DNA of 7,072 bases, taken from JBJXHB01 sp046160725. Lineage in GTDB: Bacteria > Pseudomonadota > Gammaproteobacteria > Burkholderiales > Burkholderiaceae_C. Below are positions 1 through 6,187 of this stretch, one piece after another. The notes beneath the pieces were generated by a model that worked only from the letters and a program-made list of their open reading frames with translations, made no database searches and was not told the origin of the DNA. A program made the position numbers and the translations under genes. Numbering within the stretch: the first letter of the stretch is position 1; the number at the start of each line of letters is the position of its first letter. The DNA is taken from assembly GCA_046160725.1 (NCBI GenBank), contig JBJXHB010000239.1:1-7072 (forward strand), written 5' to 3'.

Positions 1-1
1 G

Positions 2-730
2 GTGGTGATGATCACCGGCGCGGCCGGTGGCATCGCCGCCGGCCTGGCGCCGGGCTTCGCCGCCGCCGGCGCGAAGCTGGTGCTGGCCGACCGCGACGAG
101 CGCGTGCAGCGCCGTGCCGAGGAATACCGCGCCCAGGGCGCCGACGTGCTGGCGCTGACCTTCGACGTCACCGATATCGCCGCACTGGACGCGGCCTTTG
201 CGCAGGCCGTGGCCTGGCGCGGACGTCTGGACGTGCTGGTCAACAACGCGGCGGTCATCGTGCGCAAGCATGTGCTGGAGATCACCGCCGCAGAGTGGCA
301 GCGCGTGATCGACACCGACCTCAACGCCTGCTTCCACCTGGCGCAGCGCGCCGCACGGCACATGTCCGAGCGCGGCAGCGGCCGCATCATCAACATGAGC
401 TCGATCATGAACCATGTGTCGCGGCCGAACCTGACGCCCTACGTCACCGCCAAGGGCGCGCTGGCGGCCCTCACCCGGGCGCTGGCGGCTGACCTCGGCG
501 GCACCGGCGTCACCGTCAACGCCCTGGCCCCGGGCTACACGGCGACCGAGTTCAGCGAGGCCGGCAAGCCCGAGTTCCACGACTTCATCCGCGACTGGAC
601 GCCAGCCCGGCGCTGGGGCCGGCCGGAGGACCTGGTCGGCGCCGCGCTGCTGCTGGCCTCGGGCGCGGGCAGCTACATCAACGGGCAGGTGCTGTACGTG
701 GACGGCGGCTTCCTGGCCGTCACCCGCTGA
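2..730 (+). CDS. SDR family NAD(P)-dependent oxidoreductase, 5'-truncated by window edge
   Basis: Classical short-chain dehydrogenase/reductase, expected to oxidise an alcohol or reduce a carbonyl with NAD(H) in the cytoplasm; the substrate is unknown. The frame is already inside the first Rossmann strand at the left edge (VVMITG), so about 5-15 N-terminal residues and the true start lie upstream; the GTG at 2 is taken as an internal Val codon. Numbering from that codon: glycine-rich turn TGAAGGIA (5-12), Asp30 at the end of strand 2 (favours NAD), NNAA (81-84), Asn108, Ser134, and Tyr147-x3-Lys151, so the N-S-Y-K tetrad is complete. The C-terminal YVDGGF is typical. Two motif positions are off consensus: the third glycine of TGxxxGxG is Ala12, and NNAG is NNAA. 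It ends 25 nt before the first permease, suggesting co-transcription. The family assignment is secure; the reaction is not. Confidence 0.93.
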   Translation: MVMITGAAGGIAAGLAPGFAAAGAKLVLADRDERVQRRAEEYRAQGADVLALTFDVTDIAALDAAFAQAVAWRGRLDVLVNNAAVIVRKHVLEITAAEWQRVIDTDLNACFHLAQRAARHMSERGSGRIINMSSIMNHVSRPNLTPYVTAKGALAALTRALAADLGGTGVTVNALAPGYTATEFSEAGKPEFHDFIRDWTPARRWGRPEDLVGAALLLASGAGSYINGQVLYVDGGFLAVTR

Positions 731-755
731 GACGCCACGACCCCGGCATGGCACC

Positions 756-1595
756 GTGTCCAGCAGCGCCCGACTCATGATGCCGCCCACCGCTGCCGCG
801 ACGCCGGGCGCCGGGACGGCGCCGCGGCGCCTGCCGCAGGCGCTGCGCCGCACGGGCGTGGTGCTGCGCAGCCTGCTGGCGTTCATCGCGTTCTGGTGGC
901 TGATGGCGGCCTGGAACGCCAACCCGATCCAGCTGCCCGACCCGCTGCGCGTGGCCCTTGCGATGGCCCAGCTGACCCGCGATGGCGAGGTCCTGGAGCA
1001 TGCCTCGGTCAGCGTCGCACGGCTGGCGATCAGCCTGGTCGTGGCCACGCTGCTGGCGGTGCCGCTGGGCTTCCTGATGGGCATGAGCCGCCGCGCCGAG
1101 GCCTACCTGGACCCGGTGGTCGAGCTGCTGCGGCCGATCTCCGGCATCGCCTGGATACCGCTGGCGCTGTTCATCTTCGGCGTCGGCAACACGCTGCCCG
1201 TGTTCATCATGGTCTACGTCGGCTTCTTTCCGCTGCTGCTCAACACCGTCGCCGGCGTCAAGGGCGTGGACCCGCGCCTGCTGGCCGCGGCACGCACCAT
1301 GGGCGTCCCGCAGCCCGCCATCGTCCGCCACGTCGTGATACCCGCGGCCCTGCCCACGGTGATGGTCGGGCTGCGCCTGGCCTTTGCCGGCGCCTGGACT
1401 GCCGTGGTGGCGGCCGAGCTGATCGGCGCGCCCAGCGGGCTGGGCTTCGCCATCGAGTGGTACCGGCAGCTGCTGATGAGCCCCAAGGTGTTCGGCTTCA
1501 TCGCCATCATCGGCCTGGTCGGCTTCCTGTGCGACCTGGGCCTGCGCGCGCTGCAGCGGTGGCTGACGCCCTGGGCCGAGGGGACGGGCCTGTGA
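756..1595 (+). CDS. ABC transporter permease 1 (NitT/TauT/Ssu-like, BPD_transp_1)
   Basis: Inner-membrane permease of a binding-protein-dependent importer, 279 residues from GTG 756. Hydrophobic segments lie at about 36-53, 88-108, 130-168 (probably two helices), 200-226 and 246-264, fitting the usual six-helix fold. The cytoplasmic EAA loop that docks the ATPase is at about 177-200 (AAARTMG ending in IPAALP), followed by AAELIGAPSGLG as in SsuC/TauC-type permeases. The start is uncertain: GTG 756 and ATG 777 or 780 all lack a clear Shine-Dalgarno sequence; the 777 start would remove seven residues from the non-conserved N-terminus. It overlaps the next permease by 4 nt and is clearly its paralogue (shared LDPVVE, LRPI, FFPLL, TMG). 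The two probably form a heterodimeric channel. Substrate is not shown by the sequence. Confidence 0.93.
   Translation: MSSSARLMMPPTAAATPGAGTAPRRLPQALRRTGVVLRSLLAFIAFWWLMAAWNANPIQLPDPLRVALAMAQLTRDGEVLEHASVSVARLAISLVVATLLAVPLGFLMGMSRRAEAYLDPVVELLRPISGIAWIPLALFIFGVGNTLPVFIMVYVGFFPLLLNTVAGVKGVDPRLLAAARTMGVPQPAIVRHVVIPAALPTVMVGLRLAFAGAWTAVVAAELIGAPSGLGFAIEWYRQLLMSPKVFGFIAIIGLVGFLCDLGLRALQRWLTPWAEGTGL
1578..1583 (+). promoter_or_regulatory. Shine-Dalgarno site for permease 2
   Basis: GAGGGG lies 8 nt before GTG 1592, inside the end of the permease 1 gene. It decides the start of permease 2: the reading frame stays open far upstream (to about 896), but only this GTG has a good ribosome site and the expected N-terminus just before helix 1. 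The GTG overlaps the upstream TGA (GTGA). Confidence 0.7.
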
Positions 1596-2389
1596 GCGCC
1601 GTCGCCGCGCCGCGCCGGACCCTGGCCGTGTGGCATGCGGTGGCCTTGCCGCTGCTGCTGGTCGTGGCCTGGCAGGTTTGGTCGCTGGGCCTGCCGGCCG
1701 ACACCCGGGCGCCCTATCCGTCGAAGGTGCTGTCCACCTTCCTGGCGCTCAGTGCCAGCGGCGAGTTGCCCAAGGCGTTGCTGCAAAGCGTGGGCCGGGT
1801 CTGTGCGGGCTTCGGCTTCGCATTGGTGCTGGGCGGCGTGCTGGGCGTGCTGATGGGATCCAGCCGCGCCCTGCGCGAGAACCTGGACCCGGTGGTCGAG
1901 AGCCTGCGTCCGATCGCGGCGATGGCCGTGCTGCCGATCGCCATCCTGTGGTTCGGCGCCGGCACGCCCGCGGCCCTGGCGGTGGTCGCCTATGCGGCGT
2001 TCTTCCCGCTGCTGGTGAACACCGTGCATGGCGTCAGCCATGTCAACCGCAGACTGCTGCAGGCCGCGCAGACCATGGGCATCCCCCGGCACCGCATCCT
2101 GGGCCATGTGCTGCTGCCGGCCGCGCTGCCCAGCGTGATGCTGGGCGCGCGCCTGGCCATGGGTGTGGCCTGGACGGCGATCATCGCCGCCGAGCTGGCC
2201 GTCGGTGCCAAGAGCGGCGCCGGGGCCTCCGGCGGCATCGGCCAGATGATGTTCATCTTCTACGCCTACAGCGTGGACCTGAACGCCATCGTCGTCTGCA
2301 TGATCGTGGTCGGCCTGGTCGCGCTGGCGATCGACCGGCTGTTCCGCGCCGCCGAGCGGCGCCTGATGCCCTGGTCCACGGAGCGCTGA
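1592..2389 (+). CDS. ABC transporter permease 2 (NitT/TauT/Ssu-like, BPD_transp_1)
   Basis: Second inner-membrane permease of the same importer, 265 residues, starting at a GTG that overlaps the stop of permease 1 and has a GAGGGG site 8 nt upstream. Helix 1 is at about 11-31; further hydrophobic segments are at about 70-89, 108-146, 180-203 and 230-248. The EAA loop runs from about 157 to 180 (QAAQTMG ending in LLPAALP). After the conserved AAEL it carries a Gly/Ala-rich stretch (about 203-217) roughly seven residues longer than in permease 1, a real structural difference between the paralogues. With only one ATPase gene following 4 nt downstream, the simplest complex is permease 1, permease 2 and an ATPase dimer. 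The continuous open frame from about 896 is not a fusion: its first part is out of frame with permease 1 and has no membrane character. Confidence 0.93.
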   Translation: MSAVAAPRRTLAVWHAVALPLLLVVAWQVWSLGLPADTRAPYPSKVLSTFLALSASGELPKALLQSVGRVCAGFGFALVLGGVLGVLMGSSRALRENLDPVVESLRPIAAMAVLPIAILWFGAGTPAALAVVAYAAFFPLLVNTVHGVSHVNRRLLQAAQTMGIPRHRILGHVLLPAALPSVMLGARLAMGVAWTAIIAAELAVGAKSGAGASGGIGQMMFIFYAYSVDLNAIVVCMIVVGLVALAIDRLFRAAERRLMPWSTER

Positions 2390-2393
2390 CCCC

Positions 2394-3254
2394 ATGGCGA
2401 CCACCCCCAAGCTGCGCCTGGACGGTGTCGGCAAGCACTTCACCCTACGCGGCGCATCACAGCCCGTGCTGGCGGTGACCGACTTCTCGCTGGAGGTCGA
2501 GCCCGGTGAGTTCGTCTGCATCGTCGGGCCTTCCGGCTGCGGCAAGAGCACGGTGCTGAACCTGATCGCCGGGCTGGACACGCCGAGCAGCGGCCGCATC
2601 GAGCTGGACGGTCGCGCGATCAACGGCCCCGGCGCCGACCGCGGCGTGATGTTCCAGGACTACGCCCTGATGCCGTGGCAGACGGTGGTGCAGAACATCG
2701 GCTTCGGCCTGGCCCACGGCACTCCCGGCCAGGGCATGAGCCGCGAGCAGCGCGAGGCCCGGGTGCGCGAGCACGTCGCGCTGGTCGGGCTGGCCGGCGC
2801 GGAGCACAAGTACCCGCACCAGCTGTCCGGCGGCATGCGTCAGCGCGTGGCGCTGGCGCGGCTGCTGGCCAACGGGCCCGACGTCTGGCTGCTGGACGAG
2901 CCGCTGGGGGCGCTGGACGCCCAGACCCGCCTGATCCTGCAGGTCGAGCTGCTGCGCATCTGGGGCGAGACCCGCCCGCGCGACCAGCGCCGCACCGCGA
3001 TCTTCATCACCCACGACATCGACGAGGCGGTGTTCCTCGGCGACCGGGTCGTCGTGATGAGCAGCCACCCCGGTCGCGTCAAGGCGGTGCTCGACATCGA
3101 CCTGCCGCGGCCGAGGCGCGAGTCCCTCCGCACCCAGGCGCGCTTCGGCGAGCTGACCGAGCGCATCTGGGGCCTGATCCGGGACGAGGCCTATCGCGCC
3201 ATTGGCGGCGAAGGTCCCGCACCAGCCATCCCACCCACGGCCACGACGGCCTGA
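2394..3254 (+). CDS. ABC transporter ATP-binding protein (SsuB/TauB/NrtD-like)
   Basis: Cytoplasmic ATPase that powers the importer, 286 residues. All nucleotide-binding motifs are intact: Walker A GPSGCGKST (45-53), Q-loop Gln88 in MFQDYALMPWQ, signature LSGGMRQR (144-151), Walker B VWLLDE (164-169), D-loop GALD (172-175) and switch His207 in ITHDIDEA. The stretch around the Q-loop (PGADRGVMFQ, then LMPW) and the ending of the core (DRVVVMSSHPGRV) are typical of the COG1116 nitrate/sulfonate/taurine subfamily. ATG 2394 is 4 nt after the permease 2 stop, with GGAG at 2380-2383 as a plausible ribosome site. The last 16 residues are a Pro/Ala/Thr-rich tail without recognisable function. The family is very secure; the transported compound is not determined by this subunit. 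Confidence 0.96.
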   Translation: MATTPKLRLDGVGKHFTLRGASQPVLAVTDFSLEVEPGEFVCIVGPSGCGKSTVLNLIAGLDTPSSGRIELDGRAINGPGADRGVMFQDYALMPWQTVVQNIGFGLAHGTPGQGMSREQREARVREHVALVGLAGAEHKYPHQLSGGMRQRVALARLLANGPDVWLLDEPLGALDAQTRLILQVELLRIWGETRPRDQRRTAIFITHDIDEAVFLGDRVVVMSSHPGRVKAVLDIDLPRPRRESLRTQARFGELTERIWGLIRDEAYRAIGGEGPAPAIPPTATTA

Positions 3255-3275
3255 ACCGCGACGCCCCAAGGGCAC

Positions 3276-3280
3276 AGGAG
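3276..3280 (+). promoter_or_regulatory. Shine-Dalgarno site for the substrate-binding protein
   Basis: AGGAG, 8 nt before ATG 3289, is the strongest ribosome site in the window. It rejects the longer reading frame beginning at TTG 3202, which would overlap the ATPase gene. A strong site here fits the need for excess binding protein relative to the membrane subunits. Confidence 0.8.
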
Positions 3281-3288
3281 ACATTCCC

Positions 3289-4530
3289 ATGAGCGACTTC
3301 GACACCACGGCCCAAGACGCGCGGCGCGCGCTGCTGAAGCAGCTGGCCGCGGGCAGCGCGGCACTGGCCGCGCCGGCCATCCTGCGTGCACAGGGCGCGC
3401 GCCTGGCCCACAAGGTCTCGGTCGGGCGCATTCCCTGGGCCGCCGGCAACTCGCCGATGACCCAGTACATGATCAACAACAAGCTGTTCGAGAAGTACGC
3501 GACCCAGCTCGGATACGACCTCACGGTGGAGTGGCGCGAGTACCCGACCGCCCTGCCAATGGTCGAGGCCATCGTCGGCAACAACCTCGACATGGGCATG
3601 TGGGGCAACACGCCCATCATCCGCGCGATCTCGGCCAAGCTGCCGATCAGCCTGATGGTCGTCGGCGAGGGGCATCTGCGCTTCGTCATCTGCACCCGCA
3701 AGGGCAGCCCGATCCGCACGCTGCAGGACCTGAAGGGCAAGACCGTGGGCACGCTGCTGGGCGGCGACCCCTACAACGCCTTCAGCCAGATGCTGCGCCA
3801 CGAACTGGGCAGCGCCAACCCGAAGGACCACGACATCAAGGTGGTCAACATGACCACGCTGGCGCAGGCTGCGCAGGTGCCCACCGGCGTGGACGCCACC
3901 TGCGCGATCTACCCGTCCTACCTCGCGGCCGAGCCCACGGGGACGGTCGCGATCATGAACTCCTTCGGCTACACCGAGAGCTACTACGAGGGCCCGCTCG
4001 GCAAGGGCGCCGGCATCCAGCTGCCGTCGGTGAAGAAGTCGCCCTTCTTCCCGGACGGCTACTACCTGCACCGCAGCTTCTGGCTGGCGCACAACGCGTT
4101 GACCGAGAAGCATCCCAACGTCGTGGTCGCTTTCCTGATGGCCCAGCATGAGGCCGTGGCCGCGCTGACCGCCATGAACCCGGGCGCGGTGTCGCAGCTG
4201 GTCAAGGACTACTGGAAGCTGGACGCCGAGGCGGGCGCCAAGGTGGTCAAGGACGACGTGCTGTTCGCGCGTGGCTGGAGTTGGCCGACCGAGAACGACG
4301 CCCGCGCGGTGCTGGAGACCAGCAAGTACCTGGTCGACAACAAGGTGATCGAGGCGCCGCTGGCCTGGGCCCAGGTCAAGGGTGCCTTCGCCCGCACGGC
4401 CCCGCTGGTCAAGCAGGCCTACGACCGCATGGGCGGCAAGCCGGCGGCGGCGGACTTCGTCCGCACCGACACAGCCGACCTGCGCGGCCTGCCGCTGTGG
4501 CAGATGGACAAGTGGTCCGACCGCAGCTGA
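3289..4530 (+). CDS. ABC transporter substrate-binding protein (NitT/TauT/SsuA-like), Tat-like signal
   Basis: Periplasmic binding protein that should capture the substrate for the adjacent permeases, 413 residues. The N-terminus has an acidic start (three Asp in the first ten), then ARRALLK (11-17) and a mild Ala-rich hydrophobic run (18-32), ending LRAQG. This matches a twin-arginine leader better than a Sec one, with cleavage likely near residue 34. The mature part shows NMT1/SsuA-like features: GRIPWAAGN (46-54), MTQYMINNKLFEKY (57-70), LDMGMWGNTPIIRA (100-113), and DLKGKTVGTLLGGDPYNAF (147-165). It is longer than SsuA/TauA proteins (about 320 residues) and nearer the NrtA/CmpA size. Cys135 and Cys205 are the only two cysteines after the leader, so a disulfide is possible. 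The ligand cannot be read from these motifs; a sulfonate, carboxylate or other small anion is plausible. Confidence 0.93.
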   Translation: MSDFDTTAQDARRALLKQLAAGSAALAAPAILRAQGARLAHKVSVGRIPWAAGNSPMTQYMINNKLFEKYATQLGYDLTVEWREYPTALPMVEAIVGNNLDMGMWGNTPIIRAISAKLPISLMVVGEGHLRFVICTRKGSPIRTLQDLKGKTVGTLLGGDPYNAFSQMLRHELGSANPKDHDIKVVNMTTLAQAAQVPTGVDATCAIYPSYLAAEPTGTVAIMNSFGYTESYYEGPLGKGAGIQLPSVKKSPFFPDGYYLHRSFWLAHNALTEKHPNVVVAFLMAQHEAVAALTAMNPGAVSQLVKDYWKLDAEAGAKVVKDDVLFARGWSWPTENDARAVLETSKYLVDNKVIEAPLAWAQVKGAFARTAPLVKQAYDRMGGKPAAADFVRTDTADLRGLPLWQMDKWSDRS

Positions 4531-4531
4531 T

Positions 4532-4563
4532 GCCGGCGATGCGCCCGCCACGGGCGCTCCGGC
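4532..4563 (+). other. RNA hairpin between binding-protein and dehydrogenase genes
   Basis: Immediately after the stop of the binding-protein gene lies an inverted repeat. A perfect 7-bp inner stem, GCGCCCG (4541-4547) with CGGGCGC (4551-4557), closes a CCA loop; an outer 5-bp stem, GCCGG (4532-4536) with CCGGC (4559-4563), continues it across an asymmetric internal loop. No T-run follows, so it is not a standard intrinsic terminator. It sits in the longest gap of the cluster (70 nt). It could protect the 3' end of the binding-protein message or reduce read-through, giving unequal expression; both are inferences. Confidence 0.5.
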
Positions 4564-4590
4564 GGCCTACCGATCAACACCACAAGGACT

Positions 4591-4595
4591 GGAAG
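4591..4595 (+). promoter_or_regulatory. Probable Shine-Dalgarno site for the dehydrogenase at 4601
   Basis: GGAAG lies 5 nt before ATG 4601; a second candidate, AAGGA at 4584-4588, is 12 nt away. Either supports 4601 over the upstream extension of the open frame to 4382, which would overlap the binding-protein gene and lacks the family's MxxGFIGLG beginning. Confidence 0.5.
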
Positions 4596-4600
4596 CTCTC

Positions 4601-5497
4601 ATGAATGTCGGATTCATCGGCCTGGGCGTGATGGGCAGCCCCATGGCGGCCAATGTGCTCAAGGGTGGCCACCGCCTCACGGTCTTCGACCTGGACCCGC
4701 GCGCCGTCGCGCGGCTGACAGCGCTGGGCGCGCAGGCCGCGGCCAGCGCCCGCGAGGTCGGCGCGGCCAGCGACGTGGTCATCACCATGCTGCCGGAGCC
4801 GCAGCATGTGGAGGCCGTGGTGCTGGGCCCCGGCGGCGTGGCCGAGGGCATGGCCCGCGGTGGCGTCGTGATCGACATGAGCACCATCGACCCGGTGACC
4901 TCGCAGCGGGTCGGGCGCGCGCTGCGCGAGCGCGGCCTGGCCATGGTGGACTCGCCGGTGGGCAAGACCAGCGAGCACGCGGTCAGCGGCACCCTGACGC
5001 TGATGGTCGGCGGCGAGCCGGCCGACATCGCCCGTGTCAAGCCGGTGCTGGACTGCATGGGCAGCCAGACCTTCCTGTGCGGCGGACCGGGCATGGGCCA
5101 TGCCATGAAGATCACCAACAACCTGCTGGCCACGACCATCATGTGTGCCAACACCGAGGCGCTGGCCATCGGCGCCAAGGCCGGGCTGACGCTGGAGACC
5201 ATGGTCGAGGTGATGAAGACCACCATGGGCTGGAACCAGCAGCTGGCGGTCGCGATGCCCAAGAAGGCCTTCATCGGCGACGACAGCCCGGGCTTCATGG
5301 TCAAGCTGGCGGCCAAGGACGTGCGGCTGGCGGTGGCACTCGCGCGGCAGCAGGGCTTCGAGCCCAGCGTCGGCGCCGCTGCCCAGGCCACGCTGGAGCG
5401 CGCCTGCGCGCTGGGCCGTGCCGACCGCGACACCGCGGCGCTGATGTTCCTGCGCGAGTCGGAACTGGGCATCCAGGTGCGTCCGGCAGGCGCCTGA
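4601..5497 (+). CDS. Beta-hydroxyacid dehydrogenase (3-hydroxyisobutyrate / sulfolactaldehyde reductase superfamily)
   Basis: Cytoplasmic NAD(P)-dependent dehydrogenase for a beta-hydroxyacid or related 2-substituted aldehyde/alcohol, 298 residues. It has the N-terminal Rossmann domain with GFIGLGVMGSPMAAN (4-18) and Asp30 after strand 2 (points to NAD), then DMSTIDP (92-98), the substrate loop DSPVGKTS (117-124) followed by SGTLTLMVGG, and the helical C-terminal domain with catalytic Lys170 in KITNNLL and the late FMVKLAAKD (232-240). Compared with 3-hydroxyisobutyrate and tartronate semialdehyde enzymes, whose loop is normally PVSGG, this loop resembles E. coli YihU (PVGRTS), the sulfolactaldehyde reductase, also 298 residues as I recall it. 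Lys122 replaces the YihU Arg reported to contact the sulfonate. Position next to an Ssu-type importer makes a sulfonate or other anionic substrate attractive, but this is inference. Superfamily certain, substrate open. Confidence 0.94.
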   Translation: MNVGFIGLGVMGSPMAANVLKGGHRLTVFDLDPRAVARLTALGAQAAASAREVGAASDVVITMLPEPQHVEAVVLGPGGVAEGMARGGVVIDMSTIDPVTSQRVGRALRERGLAMVDSPVGKTSEHAVSGTLTLMVGGEPADIARVKPVLDCMGSQTFLCGGPGMGHAMKITNNLLATTIMCANTEALAIGAKAGLTLETMVEVMKTTMGWNQQLAVAMPKKAFIGDDSPGFMVKLAAKDVRLAVALARQQGFEPSVGAAAQATLERACALGRADRDTAALMFLRESELGIQVRPAGA

Positions 5498-5522
5498 GCC
5501 ACCACCGACGGGGCACAGCCGC

Positions 5523-5819
5523 ATGACCGCCTATGTCATCAACGACATGGAGATCACGGACCCCGAGCTGTTCGAGGAATACAAGCGGCTGTCGCCGGCC
5601 ACGGTGGCGCAGTACGGCGGGCGCTTCATCGCCCGCGGCGGTGCCACCCAGGCGCTGGAGGGCAGCTGGACGCCGCAACGCATCGTGATCGTCGAGTTCC
5701 CGTCACTGGCGCAGGCGCGCGAGTGGCTGGACTCGCCCGAGTACGCCCCGGCGCGCCGCCTGCGGCAGCGTGCCGCGCGCTCCCGCCTGATCGTGGTCGA
5801 GGGCGTGCGGGCCACCTGA
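5523..5819 (+). CDS. DUF1330 domain protein
   Basis: Small cytoplasmic protein of 98 residues matching DUF1330 (PF07045) along its whole length. Visible family features are the opening AYVINDMEITDP, YGGRFIARGG (31-40), LEGSW (45-49), IVIVEFPSLAQAREWLDSPEY (54-74, the family core) and the closing VVEG (91-94). The fold is a ferredoxin-like dimeric alpha+beta barrel. No general enzymatic role is established for the family, so no reaction is assigned. It starts 25 nt after the dehydrogenase stop with only a weak GGGG ribosome site (5510-5513), and is followed by another small barrel-type protein. Members in catabolic operons may act as isomerases, decarboxylases or binding proteins for pathway intermediates; that is a guess. 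Confidence 0.88.
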   Translation: MTAYVINDMEITDPELFEEYKRLSPATVAQYGGRFIARGGATQALEGSWTPQRIVIVEFPSLAQAREWLDSPEYAPARRLRQRAARSRLIVVEGVRAT

Positions 5820-5821
5820 GC

Positions 5822-5836
5822 GGCCGGCGCCCGGCC
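5822..5836 (+). other. Short GC hairpin between DUF1330 and EthD genes
   Basis: GGCCGG (5822-5827) and CCGGCC (5831-5836) form a perfect 6-bp stem with a CGC loop, 2 nt after the DUF1330 stop and 10 nt before the EthD ribosome site. No T-run follows. In DNA this GC-rich a short palindrome can be chance, so function is uncertain. Confidence 0.3.
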
Positions 5837-5846
5837 ACCGACACCC

Positions 5847-5851
5847 AAGGA
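5847..5851 (+). promoter_or_regulatory. Shine-Dalgarno site for the EthD gene
   Basis: AAGGA lies 6 nt before ATG 5858 and fixes that start; the frame is open further upstream into the DUF1330 gene but without another good ribosome site. Confidence 0.6.
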
Positions 5852-5857
5852 ACCCCG

Positions 5858-6187
5858 ATGACCAAGACCCATACCAAGCGGCTGGGCCTGGTGCGCAAGC
5901 GCCCGGACCTGAGCCATGAGCAGTTCACCGCCCACTGGCTGGGCGTGCATGCGCGGCTGTGCGCCGTGCTGCCCGGCCTGCGCCGCTACTCCGTGAACCT
6001 GGTCGACCGCGCGCGCTTTCCGCACTTCACCTACGACGGCTTCTCCGAACTCTGGTTCGACGACGAGGCCGCGCTGACGGCGGCGCTGACCAGCCCCGAG
6101 GGCGTCACGCTGCTGGCCGACCTGCCCAACTTCGCCGGCCACATCGACCCGATCATCTCGGTCGAGACACCGGTGGTGTGGCCATGA
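5858..6187 (+). CDS. EthD domain protein (dimeric alpha+beta barrel)
   Basis: Small cytoplasmic protein of 109 residues with the EthD signature (PF07110). RKRPDLSHEQFTAHWLGVHA (13-32) contains the conserved HWxxxH (His26, Trp27, His31), followed by LPGLRRYSVN (38-47) and an acidic YDGFSELWFDDEAAL stretch (59-73). EthD was first named from an ether-degradation (ethR-ethABCD) cluster; related barrel proteins include 4-methylmuconolactone methylisomerase, so family members may either assist or catalyse steps on pathway intermediates. His26 and His31 are candidate functional residues. It overlaps the next SDR by 4 nt (ATGA), so the two are probably translationally coupled. The exact role is not deducible from sequence. 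Confidence 0.88.
   Translation: MTKTHTKRLGLVRKRPDLSHEQFTAHWLGVHARLCAVLPGLRRYSVNLVDRARFPHFTYDGFSELWFDDEAALTAALTSPEGVTLLADLPNFAGHIDPIISVETPVVWP

Noticed and set aside
896..2389. A continuous 497-codon frame spanning both permease genes, seeming to encode a fused protein
   Set aside because: The part before 1592 is an Arg/Pro/Ala/Gly-rich frame without membrane segments, out of frame with permease 1. The real start is GTG 1592 with a ribosome site.
3202..3288. Upstream extension of the binding-protein frame to TTG 3202
   Set aside because: It would overlap the ATPase gene and place 29 unrelated residues before the signal peptide; ATG 3289 has AGGAG at ideal spacing.
756..4530. Naming the importer ssuABC, tauABC or nrtABCD
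   Set aside because: Subunit motifs support only the broad NitT/TauT family. The paired permeases and the absence of ssuD or tauD argue against assigning those symbols.
1214..4551. Long minus-strand open frames (1214-2623, 2457-3752, 3079-4551)
   Set aside because: They run across gene borders, are rich in Arg, His, Gln, Gly and Ala with no domain motifs, and mirror plus-strand genes with strong GC third-position bias: the usual shadow effect in GC-rich DNA.
4567..5524. Two long minus-strand frames opposite the dehydrogenase gene
   Set aside because: The plus-strand dehydrogenase has every family motif; the opposite frames show low-complexity composition and no recognisable domain.
5502..5842. 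The 8-mer CCACCGAC about 20 nt before both the DUF1330 and EthD starts
   Set aside because: Too short, and composed of common GC-rich words; no symmetry or further copies supporting an operator.
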